A stretch of DNA of 64,000 nt from Imhoffiella purpurea (GCF_000585215.1 NZ_AONC01000035.1:35360-99359); one strand, 5' to 3'. Shown: positions 26,401 to 36,158, counted from the first letter of the stretch. Program-made: numbers and translations. The notes: a model not told the origin generated them from the sequence alone.

Positions 26401-26937
26401 TCAAGGGCGGACCGGCGTCGCGGTCCATTCCTCCACCAGGAGACCGAAGACGAGCACGTCATCGTATCGGCCGTCGATCTTGCATGCCCTGCGCATACGC
26501 CCTTCTTCACGGAAGCCCATGGCGCGATAGAGGGCGATCGCCGCGCCGTTGGAGGCGAAGACCTCGAGCTCCACCCGCTCGAACCCATGCCGGAAGGCAT
26601 CCTCCAGGGCGCTCGCCATCAGCGTCCTTCCCCAGCCCCGGCCTCGGTACCGCGGCATGAGTCCGATTCCCAGGCGCCCCATATGCCTCGATACCTGGAA
26701 GGTTTCGCGGGCGATATTGCACCAGCCGACCAGATCGTCTCCATCGAGGGCAACCCAATGAACGCCACCGGACGCCTTCTGCCCACGAATGTACGCTCGG
26801 GTCTCCTCGGCCGAAAACCCCTCCGTGGTCACCAGAAACCGTCTTTCCCTCGCGACCGCAGTGACGCAGCGCGCAACGGCATCCGCATCCGCGATCTCCG
26901 TCGTCCTGATACCAAGCACCATAGCCTCCTCGATCAT
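26401..26937 (-). CDS. GNAT-family N-acetyltransferase
   Basis: The 178-residue product is a GCN5-type acetyltransferase using acetyl-CoA. The acetyl-CoA loop is GIGLMPRYRGRGWGRTLM and the C-terminal part has NGAAIALYRAMGFREEGRMR. The substrate is unknown; the sequence resembles the RimJ/RimL-like group. It is convergent with the debranching enzyme and divergent from the NapC/NirT cytochrome gene. Confidence 0.88.
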   Translation of the reverse strand: MIEEAMVLGIRTTEIADADAVARCVTAVARERRFLVTTEGFSAEETRAYIRGQKASGGVHWVALDGDDLVGWCNIARETFQVSRHMGRLGIGLMPRYRGRGWGRTLMASALEDAFRHGFERVELEVFASNGAAIALYRAMGFREEGRMRRACKIDGRYDDVLVFGLLVEEWTATPVRP

Positions 26938-27137
26938 GCCGCCAACAAAGCGCGCGCAGAATGGAGCTCACTGGCCTAACTTTGTCGACACACCGGACTT
27001 GCGCCGTCCGCCATTTTCACTGCCGAACCATTATTCACGCGGCAAGGGATTCGAGCGAGCCACCAGATCGGACGATATCGGTCATCGGCCGGCTTGGGCC
27101 GCACAGCCTTGGCAATCGAGGCTGGATTCGCTTACCA

Positions 27138-27157
27138 TTATTGACAATTATCAATAA
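27138..27157. promoter_or_regulatory. FNR/ANR-like palindrome
   Basis: TTATTGA and TCAATAA flank CAATTA. The core TTGAC-AATT-ATCAA matches the FNR consensus TTGAT-N4-ATCAA at 9 of 10 positions. It lies about 90 bases before the start of the tetraheme cytochrome gene. Oxygen- or redox-dependent control of the downstream cluster is inferred. Confidence 0.6.
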
Positions 27158-27242
27158 CGAAGCGTGTCGGCTGGACGATTCCCAATCGCCGCCAGACCGC
27201 CATTCGGTGCACCGAAGCGCACCACCAAAGGAGGACAGGAAG

Positions 27243-27809
27243 ATGTCGAAGACGTCTTCGCGCCGCATTTCCATGATAACAGCGGGGTATCTGTTTGCCG
27301 CCGGCATACTCTTCGTGTGGGGCATCGACTTCGCCATCAAGTCGACCAACACGCTCGAGTTCTGCACCTCGTGCCACACCATGTCGACCAACTTCGAGGA
27401 GTACAAGAAGTCGCTCCACTACAAGAACGCCTCCGGCGTTCAGGCGACCTGTGCCGACTGCCACGTCCCCAAGCCGCTCGGTCCCAAGCTGGCGACCAAG
27501 ATCATCGCCGCCAAGGATGTCTATCACGAGGTCGTGGGCACCATCGACACGCCCGAGAAGTTCGAGGCCCGGCGCTGGCATCTCGCCAACATGGTCTGGG
27601 ACCGGATGCGCGCCAGCGACTCCCGCGAGTGCCGCAGCTGTCACGACTTCGCCAACATGGACCTCTCCGAGCAGGGACGCTCCGCCCGCAGCCGGCACGC
27701 AGCCGCCCAGGACAAGGGACAGACCTGCATCGACTGCCACCGCGGCATCGTCCATTACGAGCCGGACCCGCCCGAAGAAACCGACCCGGAGACGCCGGGC
27801 GCCCACTGA
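27243..27809 (+). CDS. NapC/NirT-family tetraheme cytochrome c
   Basis: These membrane-anchored cytochromes exchange electrons between the quinone pool and periplasmic partners. The 188-residue product has one N-terminal transmembrane helix (about 11-29) and four CxxCH heme sites at 41-45, 70-74, 130-134 and 162-166. The ATG at 27243 has a strong AAAGGAGG. It heads a run containing an ankyrin protein and fccAB, so a link between the sulfide dehydrogenase and the membrane is plausible but unproven. Confidence 0.92.
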   Translation: MSKTSSRRISMITAGYLFAAGILFVWGIDFAIKSTNTLEFCTSCHTMSTNFEEYKKSLHYKNASGVQATCADCHVPKPLGPKLATKIIAAKDVYHEVVGTIDTPEKFEARRWHLANMVWDRMRASDSRECRSCHDFANMDLSEQGRSARSRHAAAQDKGQTCIDCHRGIVHYEPDPPEETDPETPGAH

Positions 27810-27840
27810 CCCGGCCAGCGAGCGAGGGTAAGCAGAGACC

Positions 27841-28806
27841 ATGCACCAGTCCCCCAAACGCCCCATCCGTATCGCGCTCCTCCTCGGCGGCCTGCTTATG
27901 GGTAGCCAACCCCTCTCGGCCGAGGAAACCGACCTCGACCGCGAGCTGAGACTGGCCGCCATGATCGGCGATATCGAGACCGTCGCGACCCTGCTCGACC
28001 AAGGCGCTTCCGTCGACGCCCACAACCCGTTCGACAAGACCGCGCTCATGATGGCGGTCGAGGCGGAGGAGCTGCCGACCGTGACCCTGCTTCTCGACCG
28101 GGGAGCCGACGTCAACGCGCGCACCGTCGCCGGATGCACCCCCCTGACCTTCGCCGCCGAGTCGGGACATTCCGAGATCAGCGCATTGCTGCTCGATCGC
28201 GGCGCCCATGTGCACGACCGCACCCGCTCCGGCTGGGACGCGCTCATGATCGCCTCGCGTTACGGCTTCACCGAGGTGGTCGGACAGCTCATCGGCAAGG
28301 GAGCGGACCCCAAGGCCTCGGACCGCGACGGCCAGACCGCCCTGACCCAGGCGGCCGCGAAGGGCGAAACCGATGTCATGCCGCTGCTGGTCGCCGCCGG
28401 CGCCGAGCTGGAATCGCGCGACAAGCAAGGCGATACCGCCTTGCTGGTCGCCGCCGAGCACGGCCAGCTGGACTCCGTCCGCACCCTGCTCGAGCTGGGC
28501 GCGAACCCCGAGGCGCGCGACGACCTGGGGGCGACGGCGCTCATCCTGGCGGCCGGCCGAGGCCACACCGATGTGGCCGAACGGCTGCTCTCCCTCGGGG
28601 CCGATCCCAACGCCCAGGACAAGGAGGGCACGACGGCGCTCATGGAGGCCGTGGCGACCCGTCACAACGCCCTCATCGGCCTGCTGCTCGAGAAGGGCGC
28701 GCGACCCGATCTGAAAAACGCACGGGGACGGACCGCCGCCGAGATCGCCCGCGAGCGGGACAACCCAGAGGCGCTCGACGACTTGGCCACCCAGCCCGCC
28801 TCATGA
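27841..28806 (+). CDS. Exported ankyrin-repeat protein
   Basis: The 321-residue product has a signal peptide (about 1-27, [17 protein letters not shown]) and then about eight ankyrin repeats of 33 residues ([20 protein letters not shown] and so on), which form a binding surface. It should lie in the periplasm between two cytochrome genes on the same strand. A scaffold role for the cytochromes or a maturation role is a guess. Confidence 0.9.
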   Translation: MHQSPKRPIRIALLLGGLLMGSQPLSAEETDLDRELRLAAMIGDIETVATLLDQGASVDAHNPFDKTALMMAVEAEELPTVTLLLDRGADVNARTVAGCTPLTFAAESGHSEISALLLDRGAHVHDRTRSGWDALMIASRYGFTEVVGQLIGKGADPKASDRDGQTALTQAAAKGETDVMPLLVAAGAELESRDKQGDTALLVAAEHGQLDSVRTLLELGANPEARDDLGATALILAAGRGHTDVAERLLSLGADPNAQDKEGTTALMEAVATRHNALIGLLLEKGARPDLKNARGRTAAEIARERDNPEALDDLATQPAS

Positions 28807-28969
28807 ACCTCCGGGGGCAGCGTCCCGACGCTGCCTCGACACCCGCAGACTAGCCGCGTCCCATGCGTCCCACCCGTCGGGACAGCCCGGGGCGGGACGC
28901 GGCCATTCCACACCGCCCCGGCATAACGACAAGCAGGATCACAAAACCAAAAGAGGAGAGGAGTCAAAG

Positions 28970-29572
28970 ATGAAGACGAGAAAGAAACCTCTGACCCACG
29001 CGATCGGGGCCATCGCCCTCGGTCTCTCATCCGCGGCCGGCGCCGACGGAGCCACCGGCGAGATGCTGGCCGGCGCCTGTGCCGGCTGCCATGGCGACAG
29101 CGGCAACAGCATGGGTCCGGCGGCCCCCTCGATCGCGGCCATGGATCCCATGGTCTTCGTCGACGCCATGGAGGCCTTCAAGAGCGGCGAGACCTATTCC
29201 ACCGTCATGGGGCGCATCGCCAAGGGCTATTCGAGCCAGGAGTTCGAGAAGATGGGCCAGTACTTCAAGCAACAGACCTACGTGCCGGCCGACCAGGGCT
29301 ATGAGGTCGCCCTCGTCGACGAGGGCGCCCGGCTCCACGACAAGTATTGCGAGAAGTGTCACGCGGAGGGCGGCAAGCCGCTGGTCGACGAGGAGGACTA
29401 CAGCATCCTCGCCGGTCAGTGGACGCCCTATCTGCAGTTCGCCATGTCCGACTTCCGCGAGGACCGCCGGGAAATGGAGAAGAAGATGCGCCGCAAGCTT
29501 GAGGAAATGCTCGAACGCGAGGGCGAAGAGAGCCTCGACGCCGTCTTCAGCTTCTACGCCAGCCAACAATAG
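28970..29572 (+). CDS. fccA: Flavocytochrome c sulfide dehydrogenase, diheme cytochrome subunit
   Basis: FccA accepts electrons from the sulfide-oxidising flavoprotein FccB in the periplasm. The 200-residue precursor has a short signal peptide and two heme c sites: CAGCH (37-41) and CEKCH (127-131). The sequence [17 protein letters not shown] and [20 protein letters not shown] closely match the purple sulfur bacterial protein. A GAGAGGAG ribosome site precedes it. It is 22 bases upstream of fccB. Confidence 0.95.
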   Translation: MKTRKKPLTHAIGAIALGLSSAAGADGATGEMLAGACAGCHGDSGNSMGPAAPSIAAMDPMVFVDAMEAFKSGETYSTVMGRIAKGYSSQEFEKMGQYFKQQTYVPADQGYEVALVDEGARLHDKYCEKCHAEGGKPLVDEEDYSILAGQWTPYLQFAMSDFREDRREMEKKMRRKLEEMLEREGEESLDAVFSFYASQQ

Positions 29573-29593
29573 GAATCCGGGAGGAGTTCAGAC

Positions 29594-30886
29594 ATGGCAC
29601 TCGACAGACGCGACTTCATCAAGATCTCCGGCCTCGCCGCCATGGCCGGCGCGATCGGATTCCCGCACCTGGCGCTCGGCGCCAGCCACCGCATCGTGAT
29701 CGTCGGCGGCGGCACGGGCGGTGCCACCACGGCCCGCTATCTCAAGAAGGCCGACCCCGGCATCCAGGTCACCCTCATCGAGCCGAACGCCCACTACCAC
29801 ACCTGCTATATGAGCAACGAGGTGCTCAGCGGCGAGCGCAAGCTCGAGTCCATCCGCCACGGCTACGACGGGCTCAAGGGGATGGGCATCGAGGTGGTCC
29901 AGGACAGCGCCACCGGCATCGACCCCGAGAAGAAACTGGTCAAGACGGCCGGAGGCAAGGAATTCGGCTACGACCGCTGCGTCGTCGCGCCCGGCGTCGA
30001 GCTCCTCTACGACAAGATCGAGGGCTACAGCGAGGAGGCATCGCTCAAGGCACCCCACGCCTGGAAGGCCGGCGAGCAGACGGCGATCCTGCGCAAGCAG
30101 CTCGAGTCGATGAAGGACGGCGGCACGGTCGTCATCGCCGCGCCGCCCAACCCCTTCCGCTGTCCCCCCGGTCCCTACGAGCGGACCAGCCAGATCGCGC
30201 ACTATCTCAAGACCCACAAGCCCAAATCGAAGGTCGTCATCCTCGACAGCAAGCAGAAGTTCTCCAAGCAGGCACTCTTCACCCAGGGCTGGGAACGCCT
30301 CTACGGCTTCGGCACCGACGATGCGCTGATCGAGTGGCACCCGGGTCCGGACGCCGCCGTGGTCAAGGTGGACACGGGCGGAATGGTCGCCGAGACCAGC
30401 TTCGGCGACGAGATCAAGGCCGACGTCCTCAACGTCATCCCGCCCCAGCGCGCAGGCAGGATCGCCCAGATCGCCGGGCTTGCGGACGAGAGCGGCTGGT
30501 GCCCGGTCGACAAGAAAACCTTCGAGTCCTCGATCCACAAGGGCATCCACGTCATCGGCGACGCCTGCATCGCCACCAAGATGCCCAAGTCCGGATATTC
30601 GGCCAACAGCCAGGGCAAGGTCGCGGCGGCCGCCATCGTCGCCATGCTCAAGGGCGAGGAACCGGGCACGCCCTCCTACATCAACACCTGCTACTCCCTG
30701 ATCGCCCCCGGCTACGGCATCTCGATCGCGGCCGTCTACCGCCTGAGCGAGGACGGCTCCGAGATCGCGGGCGTCCCCGACGCCGGCGGCCTCACCCCGA
30801 TCGACGCCCCCGACTGGGCGCTGGCCCGCGAGGCGCAATACGCCCACAGCTGGTACAACAACATCGTCAAGGATACATTCGGGTAG
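29594..30886 (+). CDS. fccB: Flavocytochrome c sulfide dehydrogenase, flavoprotein subunit
   Basis: FccB oxidises sulfide to sulfur with covalently bound FAD. The 430-residue precursor has a twin-arginine signal (RRDFIK) cut around residue 29. Assuming that site, Cys71 becomes mature Cys42, the FAD attachment site, and Cys190 and Cys366 become Cys161 and Cys337, the redox disulfide of the Allochromatium enzyme. The FAD fingerprint [16 protein letters not shown] is intact. All key residues are present, so it should be active. It is the strongest marker of a sulfide-oxidising phototroph in this window. Confidence 0.97.
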   Translation: MALDRRDFIKISGLAAMAGAIGFPHLALGASHRIVIVGGGTGGATTARYLKKADPGIQVTLIEPNAHYHTCYMSNEVLSGERKLESIRHGYDGLKGMGIEVVQDSATGIDPEKKLVKTAGGKEFGYDRCVVAPGVELLYDKIEGYSEEASLKAPHAWKAGEQTAILRKQLESMKDGGTVVIAAPPNPFRCPPGPYERTSQIAHYLKTHKPKSKVVILDSKQKFSKQALFTQGWERLYGFGTDDALIEWHPGPDAAVVKVDTGGMVAETSFGDEIKADVLNVIPPQRAGRIAQIAGLADESGWCPVDKKTFESSIHKGIHVIGDACIATKMPKSGYSANSQGKVAAAAIVAMLKGEEPGTPSYINTCYSLIAPGYGISIAAVYRLSEDGSEIAGVPDAGGLTPIDAPDWALAREAQYAHSWYNNIVKDTFG

Positions 30887-31052
30887 TCAACACCAGTCGC
30901 CCCGAGCCGGGATCGCCCTCCCAGGAAGCCCGGCCTGGGGCCGTCCGTATTCGCCACTTCCCCTTCGGCTCGAGCGATCGAGGGAGACGCATAGAACGAA
31001 TCTGGCACAATCCTGTCAAGAGGTCGTGGCACGACGGCTTCAAACCACAGGG

Positions 31053-31721
31053 ATGCCTCATCACCAGATGCTCGAGATCTCCGACCTTCAACGCCGATTC
31101 GACGGCCGCCCCGTCCTGCGGTCCGTCTCCATGCGCCTCGAACCGGGCGAGTATGTCGCCATCACCGGCGAGTCCGGGGTCGGCAAGTCCACACTGCTGA
31201 ATCTGATCGCCGGGCTGGACCGGCCGGACGGCGGCCGGCTCGCCCTCGACGGGGCCGACTACGGCGACCTGGACGAGGACTCCCTGACCCGGCTGCGCCG
31301 CGACAAGCTCGGTTTCGTCTTCCAGGCATTCCACATCCTGCCCCATCTGACACTGCGCCAGAACGTGGTCCTGCCCTTGTGGCTCAAGGGACGCAAGGGT
31401 CCCCAGGCGGACCGCGAGGCCGACCGCCTGCTGGACGCGGTGGGACTGGCCGATCGCGCCGACAGCTGGCCGCGCGAGCTCTCGGGCGGCGAGATGCAGC
31501 GCGTGGCGATCGCCCGCGCCCTGGTCCACGCGCCTCGCCTGATCCTGGCGGACGAACCCACCGGCAACCTGGATCCGAGCAACGCGGCCAAGGTGCTGAC
31601 GCTGCTCGCCGAGCGCATCCGCGCCTCGGGGGCCATGGGCATCCTGGTCACCCACTCGCCCGAGGCGGCCCGGAGCGCCGACCGCGTCCTGCACCTTACC
31701 CCCGAGGGACTGAGCGCATGA
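31053..31721 (+). CDS. ABC transporter ATP-binding protein (LolD/MacB/AttE type)
   Basis: The 222-residue ATPase has Walker A GESGVGKST, the Q-loop FQAFHILPHL, signature LSGGEMQR, Walker B LILADEPTGNLDP and the switch histidine in LVTHSPEAA. It should power the FtsX-type permease whose start overlaps its stop. The start could also be the ATG at 31068. Together with the next two genes it resembles the AttE-H type operon. Confidence 0.9.
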   Translation: MPHHQMLEISDLQRRFDGRPVLRSVSMRLEPGEYVAITGESGVGKSTLLNLIAGLDRPDGGRLALDGADYGDLDEDSLTRLRRDKLGFVFQAFHILPHLTLRQNVVLPLWLKGRKGPQADREADRLLDAVGLADRADSWPRELSGGEMQRVAIARALVHAPRLILADEPTGNLDPSNAAKVLTLLAERIRASGAMGILVTHSPEAARSADRVLHLTPEGLSA

Positions 31722-34231
31722 CACTGGCCCCCGTCTTCCTGGGCTCGCTCGCCCGGCGCCGGACGGCGACGCTCTTTTCCTTCGTCGCCATCCTGCTGGG
31801 GGTCGCGCTCGGCATGGCGGTCCAGGCGGTGAACCAGGCGGCCCTGTCCGAATTCGGCCGGGGCATGCGCACCATGGCCGGCGCGGCCGACCTCCAGGTC
31901 GTGGGACCGCGCGGCGGCTTCGACGAGGGGCTCTACGCCACCCTGGCCGCGCGCTCCGAGGTGGCACAGGCGAGCCCGGTGCTGGAGATGCGCACCGAGC
32001 GCATCGGCAGCGCGGACGGACTGCGCATCCTCGGTATCGATCTCTTCGCCGCGGGCCCGGTCACGCCCGCCCTGCTCCCGCGACCCGCCGAGATCCAGGA
32101 CGGATCCGACCGCGACACCCGCCTCGCCGCGCTCGCGGAAGACAGCCTCTTTCTTAGCATGGCGGCCCGGGAAGCGCTCCAGGTCGACCCAGGCGACCGG
32201 ATCCAGGTCCATGCGGAGGACAGAACCCTGACCCTGCGGGTGGCCGGCGATCTGCCCGGCGCCCCCGACGACCCTCGGCTGGCCGTCATGGACATCGCCG
32301 CCGTGCAGAAGCACTTCTCCCGAATCGGCCGACTGACCCGCATCGACCTGCGTCTGGCCGGCGGCCAGGACGCACAAACCGCCCGCGCCGCGCTCGAACC
32401 CCTGCTCCCGGCGGGCCTGATGCTGGAGGTCCCCGAGGCCGCCGTCGACCAGGCGGCCAACCTCTCCCGGGCCTATCGCGTCAATCTCACCATGCTGGCG
32501 GCGATCGCCCTCGTCACCGGCGGCTTCCTGGTCTTCTCCGCCCAGGCGCTCTCCGTGGTGCGCCGCCACACCGAGCTGGCCTTCCTGCGCGCCATCGGAC
32601 TCGCCCGGCGCCAGCTGTTCCTCTGGCTCCTGGCGGAGGGCGCGCTCGTCGGGCTCCTGGGCGGACTGGCGGGCGTCGCGCTCGGCCACGGCATCGCCCT
32701 GGGTCTGCTGACGCTGCTCGGGGGCGATCTGGGCGCCGGATTCTTCTCCGGGCTGTCACCGACCCTGAGATTCAGCCCCTGGGCGAGCGCGGCCTATGTG
32801 CTGCTCGGCATCGGCGCCGGGGTGGCCGGGGCCTGGCTCCCGGCACGCGAGGCCGCCGCCGTCGCGCCCGCACGGGCGCTCAAGTCCGGCGACGATTCGG
32901 CCCTGTCCGGCGGACGCGGCGTCCCGATGCTCAGCCTGGCGATGCTGACCGCGAGCCTCCCGGCCTGTTTCATCCCGCCGATCCAAGGGCTGCCCCTCGG
33001 CGGCTATCTGGCCATCGCCTGCCTGCTCGCCGGGGCCGTCATGCTGCTGCCGACCCTCGCCTCCATGCTCGCCCGAACCCTGCCGCTTCGAGGCCCGGTC
33101 CCGGCGCGGCTTGCCGCCGCCCGGCTGGCGGCGGCACCCGGTCAGTCCGTGATCGCGGCCACGGGCGTGCTGGCGAGCGTGGCCCTGGTGGCCGCCATGG
33201 CGATCATGGTCGGCTCCTTCCGCGATTCGGTCGACGTCTGGCTGGGGCAGATCCTGCCCGCCGACCTCTATCTGCGTGCCGGACGCGCCCAAAGCGCCGG
33301 CAGTCTGGACGAGGCGCTGCAGGCGCGGCTGGGGAAGATCCCCGGTGTTGCTCGAGTGCAGTTCACGGCCTTCGAGAGCCTCCGACTCGAGCCGGGCCGT
33401 GCCCCGGTCGAGCTGCTCGCGCGGCCGGTCTCGCCGGATGGCGATGGGCTGCCCCTGGTCGGATCCGCGCGGCCGGCAGCCAAGGGCGAGACACAGATCT
33501 GGATCTCCGAGGCCATGCGCGACCTCTACGGCTGGCGCCCGGGCGAGCGCGTCCTGATCCCGCTCGCCGGGGACGAGGTGGCCGTCCAGGTCGCCGGCGT
33601 CTGGCGCGACTACGCCCGGCAGGGAGGGGCGATCATGATGGATCTCGCCGACTATCGGCGACTGACGGGCGATGCGTCCGTTCAGACCGCCGCCATCTGG
33701 CTCGCCCCGGGCGCGGACGGCATCCGGGTGGGCGAGGCACTCAAGTCGACGAGCGACTCGGGCGCGCTGGAGGTCGCCTTCCCGGGCGAGATCCGCGAAC
33801 GCAGCCTCACGATCTTCGACCGCACCTTCGTCGTGACCTATGTCCTGGAGGCCGCCGCGGTGGTCATCGGTCTGGCCGGGGTGGCCGCCAGCTTCGCCGC
33901 GCTCACCGCCGCCCGGCGCCGCGAGTTCGGCATGCTGCGCCACCTGGGACTCACGCGTCGACAGATCGGCGCCATGCTCGCCCTCGAAGGAACCCTGGCG
34001 GCCGGCGTCGGGGTGCTGGGCGGACTCGCGGCCGGCGGCGCCATCTCGCTGATCCTGATCGAGGTCGTGAACCGGCAGAGCTTCCACTGGAGCATGGATC
34101 TGCACCTCCCCTGGGCCTCGCTCCTCTGGTTCGCGGGCCTGCTCGTCGCCCTGGCCGGACTGGCCGCGATCCTCGCGGGACGCCAGGCGATGCGCGAGGA
34201 CGCCCTGCTCGCGGTTCGGGAGGACTGGTGA
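31718..34231 (+). CDS. FtsX-like permease of an ABC transporter
   Basis: The 837-residue product has an N-terminal membrane helix (TLFSFVAILLGVALGMAV), an extracytoplasmic MacB-like domain, an FtsX domain with three membrane helices (about 250-365), a central helical pair and a second half repeating the plan, ending in another FtsX domain (about 705-820). Such fused permeases move lipoproteins or other large hydrophobic molecules rather than small solutes. The ATG overlaps the ATPase stop. Confidence 0.9.
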   Translation: MTLAPVFLGSLARRRTATLFSFVAILLGVALGMAVQAVNQAALSEFGRGMRTMAGAADLQVVGPRGGFDEGLYATLAARSEVAQASPVLEMRTERIGSADGLRILGIDLFAAGPVTPALLPRPAEIQDGSDRDTRLAALAEDSLFLSMAAREALQVDPGDRIQVHAEDRTLTLRVAGDLPGAPDDPRLAVMDIAAVQKHFSRIGRLTRIDLRLAGGQDAQTARAALEPLLPAGLMLEVPEAAVDQAANLSRAYRVNLTMLAAIALVTGGFLVFSAQALSVVRRHTELAFLRAIGLARRQLFLWLLAEGALVGLLGGLAGVALGHGIALGLLTLLGGDLGAGFFSGLSPTLRFSPWASAAYVLLGIGAGVAGAWLPAREAAAVAPARALKSGDDSALSGGRGVPMLSLAMLTASLPACFIPPIQGLPLGGYLAIACLLAGAVMLLPTLASMLARTLPLRGPVPARLAAARLAAAPGQSVIAATGVLASVALVAAMAIMVGSFRDSVDVWLGQILPADLYLRAGRAQSAGSLDEALQARLGKIPGVARVQFTAFESLRLEPGRAPVELLARPVSPDGDGLPLVGSARPAAKGETQIWISEAMRDLYGWRPGERVLIPLAGDEVAVQVAGVWRDYARQGGAIMMDLADYRRLTGDASVQTAAIWLAPGADGIRVGEALKSTSDSGALEVAFPGEIRERSLTIFDRTFVVTYVLEAAAVVIGLAGVAASFAALTAARRREFGMLRHLGLTRRQIGAMLALEGTLAAGVGVLGGLAAGGAISLILIEVVNRQSFHWSMDLHLPWASLLWFAGLLVALAGLAAILAGRQAMREDALLAVREDW

Positions 34232-35334
34232 TGCACCGACGCACCTGTCTGCTCGCACTCGCCGGCCTGCCGCTGACCCGACTCCTGGCGGCGGACGAAC
34301 CGGCCGCCGAATCGACCGCTCGGGAAGTCGTCTTCGCGCCCGTGCTTCCCGGCCGCACGCTCGTCTTCCCCGACGACGAGGGCGCGCACCCGGAATTCCG
34401 CACCGAATGGTGGTACGTGACCGGCTGGCTCGACCTGCCGGACGGCCGCCCGCTCGGATTCCAGGTCACCTTCTTCCGCGTGCGCACCGGCATCGGCGAG
34501 GACAACCCCAGCGCCTTCGCCCCGCGCCAGCTGATCCTGGCCCACGCGGCCATCGCCGATCCCGAGCTGGGCCGCCTGCGTCACGACCAGCGTGCCGCCC
34601 GCAGCGGATTCGGACGCGCCGGATTCTCCACTGGACGTGCCGGGGTCTGGCTCGGCGACTGGTCGTTCGAGCAGATCGGCGACGGCTATCGCGCGCGCGT
34701 GGACGCCGAGGACTTCGGCTACGACCTCGCCTTCCTCCCGGACGGACCGCCCCTGCTCAACGGCCAAGAAGGCTTCAGCCTCAAGGCGCCCGGTCGGGAC
34801 AACGCCAGCTACTACTACAGCCGGCCCCAGCTGACCGTCGAGGGCCGCCTGACCCTCGACGGCCATCGCCAGAGCGTCGCCGGACGGGCCTGGATGGACC
34901 ACGAATGGTCGAGCGCCTACATCCCCGAGGGCGCGGACGGCTGGGACTGGGTCGGCCTGAACTTGGACGACGGCGGCGCCATCATGGCCTTCCGGATGCG
35001 CAGAACCGACGGCGGGAAGCTCTGGGCCAGCGCCACGCTCCGTTCGCCCGACGGCAGCGCGGAGCATCTCTCGCTGGAGGCGGTCGAATTCGAGCCCCTT
35101 CGGAGCTGGAAATCGCCGCGCACCGGAATCGAGTATCCGGTCGAATGGCGACTGAGCCTCGGGACCCGCCGATTCACCTTGCGCCCACTGATGGACGACC
35201 AGGAGCTCGAAAGCCGCCGCTCCACGGGCACCATCTATTGGGAAGGCGCCATGCGCCTTCTGGAGAACGGGCGCGAGATCGGGCGCGGCTATCTGGAGAT
35301 GACCGGTTACGGAGAAAGAATCCAGGTCGGTTAG
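34231..35334 (+). CDS. AttH/CrtC-like exported lipocalin-type protein (DUF2006)
   Basis: The 367-residue product has an N-terminal signal (LALAGLPLTRLLAA) and the double lipocalin-like domain of the AttH and CrtC (carotenoid 1,2-hydratase) family: FPDDEGAHPEFRTEWWYVTG, ASYYYSRPQLTVEGRL, GRAWMDHEWSSAYIPEGADG and STGTIYWEGAMRL. CrtC enzymes hydrate carotenoids, but this gene sits with an ABC transporter and is exported, so it belongs with AttH and its substrate is unknown. The ATG at 34231 overlaps the permease stop. Confidence 0.85.
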   Translation: MHRRTCLLALAGLPLTRLLAADEPAAESTAREVVFAPVLPGRTLVFPDDEGAHPEFRTEWWYVTGWLDLPDGRPLGFQVTFFRVRTGIGEDNPSAFAPRQLILAHAAIADPELGRLRHDQRAARSGFGRAGFSTGRAGVWLGDWSFEQIGDGYRARVDAEDFGYDLAFLPDGPPLLNGQEGFSLKAPGRDNASYYYSRPQLTVEGRLTLDGHRQSVAGRAWMDHEWSSAYIPEGADGWDWVGLNLDDGGAIMAFRMRRTDGGKLWASATLRSPDGSAEHLSLEAVEFEPLRSWKSPRTGIEYPVEWRLSLGTRRFTLRPLMDDQELESRRSTGTIYWEGAMRLLENGREIGRGYLEMTGYGERIQVG

Positions 35335-35630
35335 TGGTGCGTGCGGAGCAGGGTCTGATCGATGCTGATCTCGGCGGCGGAGTCATCAAGCAGCGTTTGG
35401 CGCGCCCTGGGCAAGGCCGATCAGGAGGCTACCGGACGCTGATCTTGTACCGTCAGGCGCATCGCGCCTTCTTCGTCTACGGATTCGCCAAGAGCCAGCA
35501 GGCCAATATCAGCGACGAGGAAGAAACAGCATTCAAGAACGCGGCGCGGCACATCCTTGAGTTGACGGACGAGCAGCTCTCTGCACTGATCCAGAATGGG
35601 CAATTCTCGGAGGTTGAACAGGATGGCTAG
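35334..35630 (+). pseudogene. RelE-type toxin fragment (5' end missing)
   Basis: The reading frame AEQGLIDADLGGGVIKQRLA through GGYRTLILYRQAHRAFFVYG to the end matches the C-terminal 95 or so residues of a RelE/HigB-like toxin family (DUF1044 type). The expected first 20 or so residues are absent; the frame begins directly at the end of the AttH gene. A GTG at 35334 or 35337 could still start translation, so a short product is possible. Confidence 0.6.
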
Positions 35631-35740
35631 ACAGTATCGTAGCAACGCGATGGCTTCGATTCACGAGACCATGGAGGCCCTCCAAGAGGTAGGTGCCATC
35701 GACAAGCAGACCATGCGCGAATTCGATGACGCTGCTGACC
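35623..35740 (+). pseudogene. Antitoxin fragment (HigA-like, 3' end missing)
   Basis: A start with GGAGG upstream gives MARQYRSNAMASIHETMEAL and continues to TMREFDDAA, the N-terminal 38 or so residues of the antitoxin usually paired with the RelE-type toxin before it. Its helix-turn-helix domain is missing: the sequence diverges after about 35736. It overlaps the toxin stop by 8 bases. Beyond the break lies an unrecognised frame (LLTLFNSHAYLFRGLLGAGF). Confidence 0.6.
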
Positions 35741-35880
35741 CTTTTCAACAGCCATGCCTACTTGTTCAGGGGGTTGCTCGGTGCAGGATTCGACAGCGTC
35801 AAGGGATTGATCGAAACCTACGACTGCGACGCCGCACTCGACATCCTCAAGGCCGAATGGTCGACAGGGGAGGGTTCGGT

Positions 35881-35917
35881 CACCCTGCTGGGTCGGCGAT
35901 CGCGATCCAGCAGGGTG
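35881..35917. repeat. Perfect 11-bp inverted repeat
   Basis: CACCCTGCTGG (35881-35891) and CCAGCAGGGTG (35907-35917) flank 15 bases that include the palindrome CGATCGCG. It lies just past the stop of the small minus-strand gene and may act as its terminator, though no T-run follows. Confidence 0.5.
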
Positions 35918-35924
35918 GTCCGAA

Positions 35925-36158
35925 TCAGAGCCCGACCATCTGGGCATGCACGCCCTTGGCCCGAATACCCTGGAGCAGGGTTCCGGCATCCGTCACGTCG
36001 GGACGATAGCCGACGAGCGTCAGATGAGGACGGTCTTCGGGATTATGGACACTGACGACACCCTCGACATCACGCAGGAGCCCTTCGACGTCGCTGCGAT
36101 CCTCGGCGGACAGGGTCTCGTCGATATGGATCAGCACGTCAGCAAGCGAGACAGTCAT
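35925..36158 (-). CDS. Small hypothetical protein, ferredoxin-like fold
   Basis: The 77-residue product begins MTVSLADVLIHIDETLSAED and has an excellent AAGGAGGT ribosome site. The pattern of strand, helix, strand (VLIHIDE, RSDVEGLLRDVEGVVSVHNP, HLTLVGYRPD) recalls heavy-metal-associated domains, but the metal-binding Cys-x2-Cys is absent. No function can be given. Confidence 0.7.
   Translation of the reverse strand: MTVSLADVLIHIDETLSAEDRSDVEGLLRDVEGVVSVHNPEDRPHLTLVGYRPDVTDAGTLLQGIRAKGVHAQMVGL

Noticed and set aside
24176..26428. A 750-codon minus-strand frame opposite the debranching enzyme
   Set aside because: Antisense shadow; its translation is compositionally odd (rich in Gly, Asp, Arg and Val) and has no recognisable domain.
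27841..28806. Ankyrin protein as a secreted eukaryote-like effector
   Set aside because: It has an ordinary signal peptide and sits among periplasmic cytochrome genes; no effector secretion signal or host context is seen.
34231..35334. Carotenoid 1,2-hydratase CrtC
   Set aside because: The protein has the same double lipocalin-like fold, but it carries an export signal and is coupled to an ABC transporter, unlike crt clusters, so AttH is the better match.
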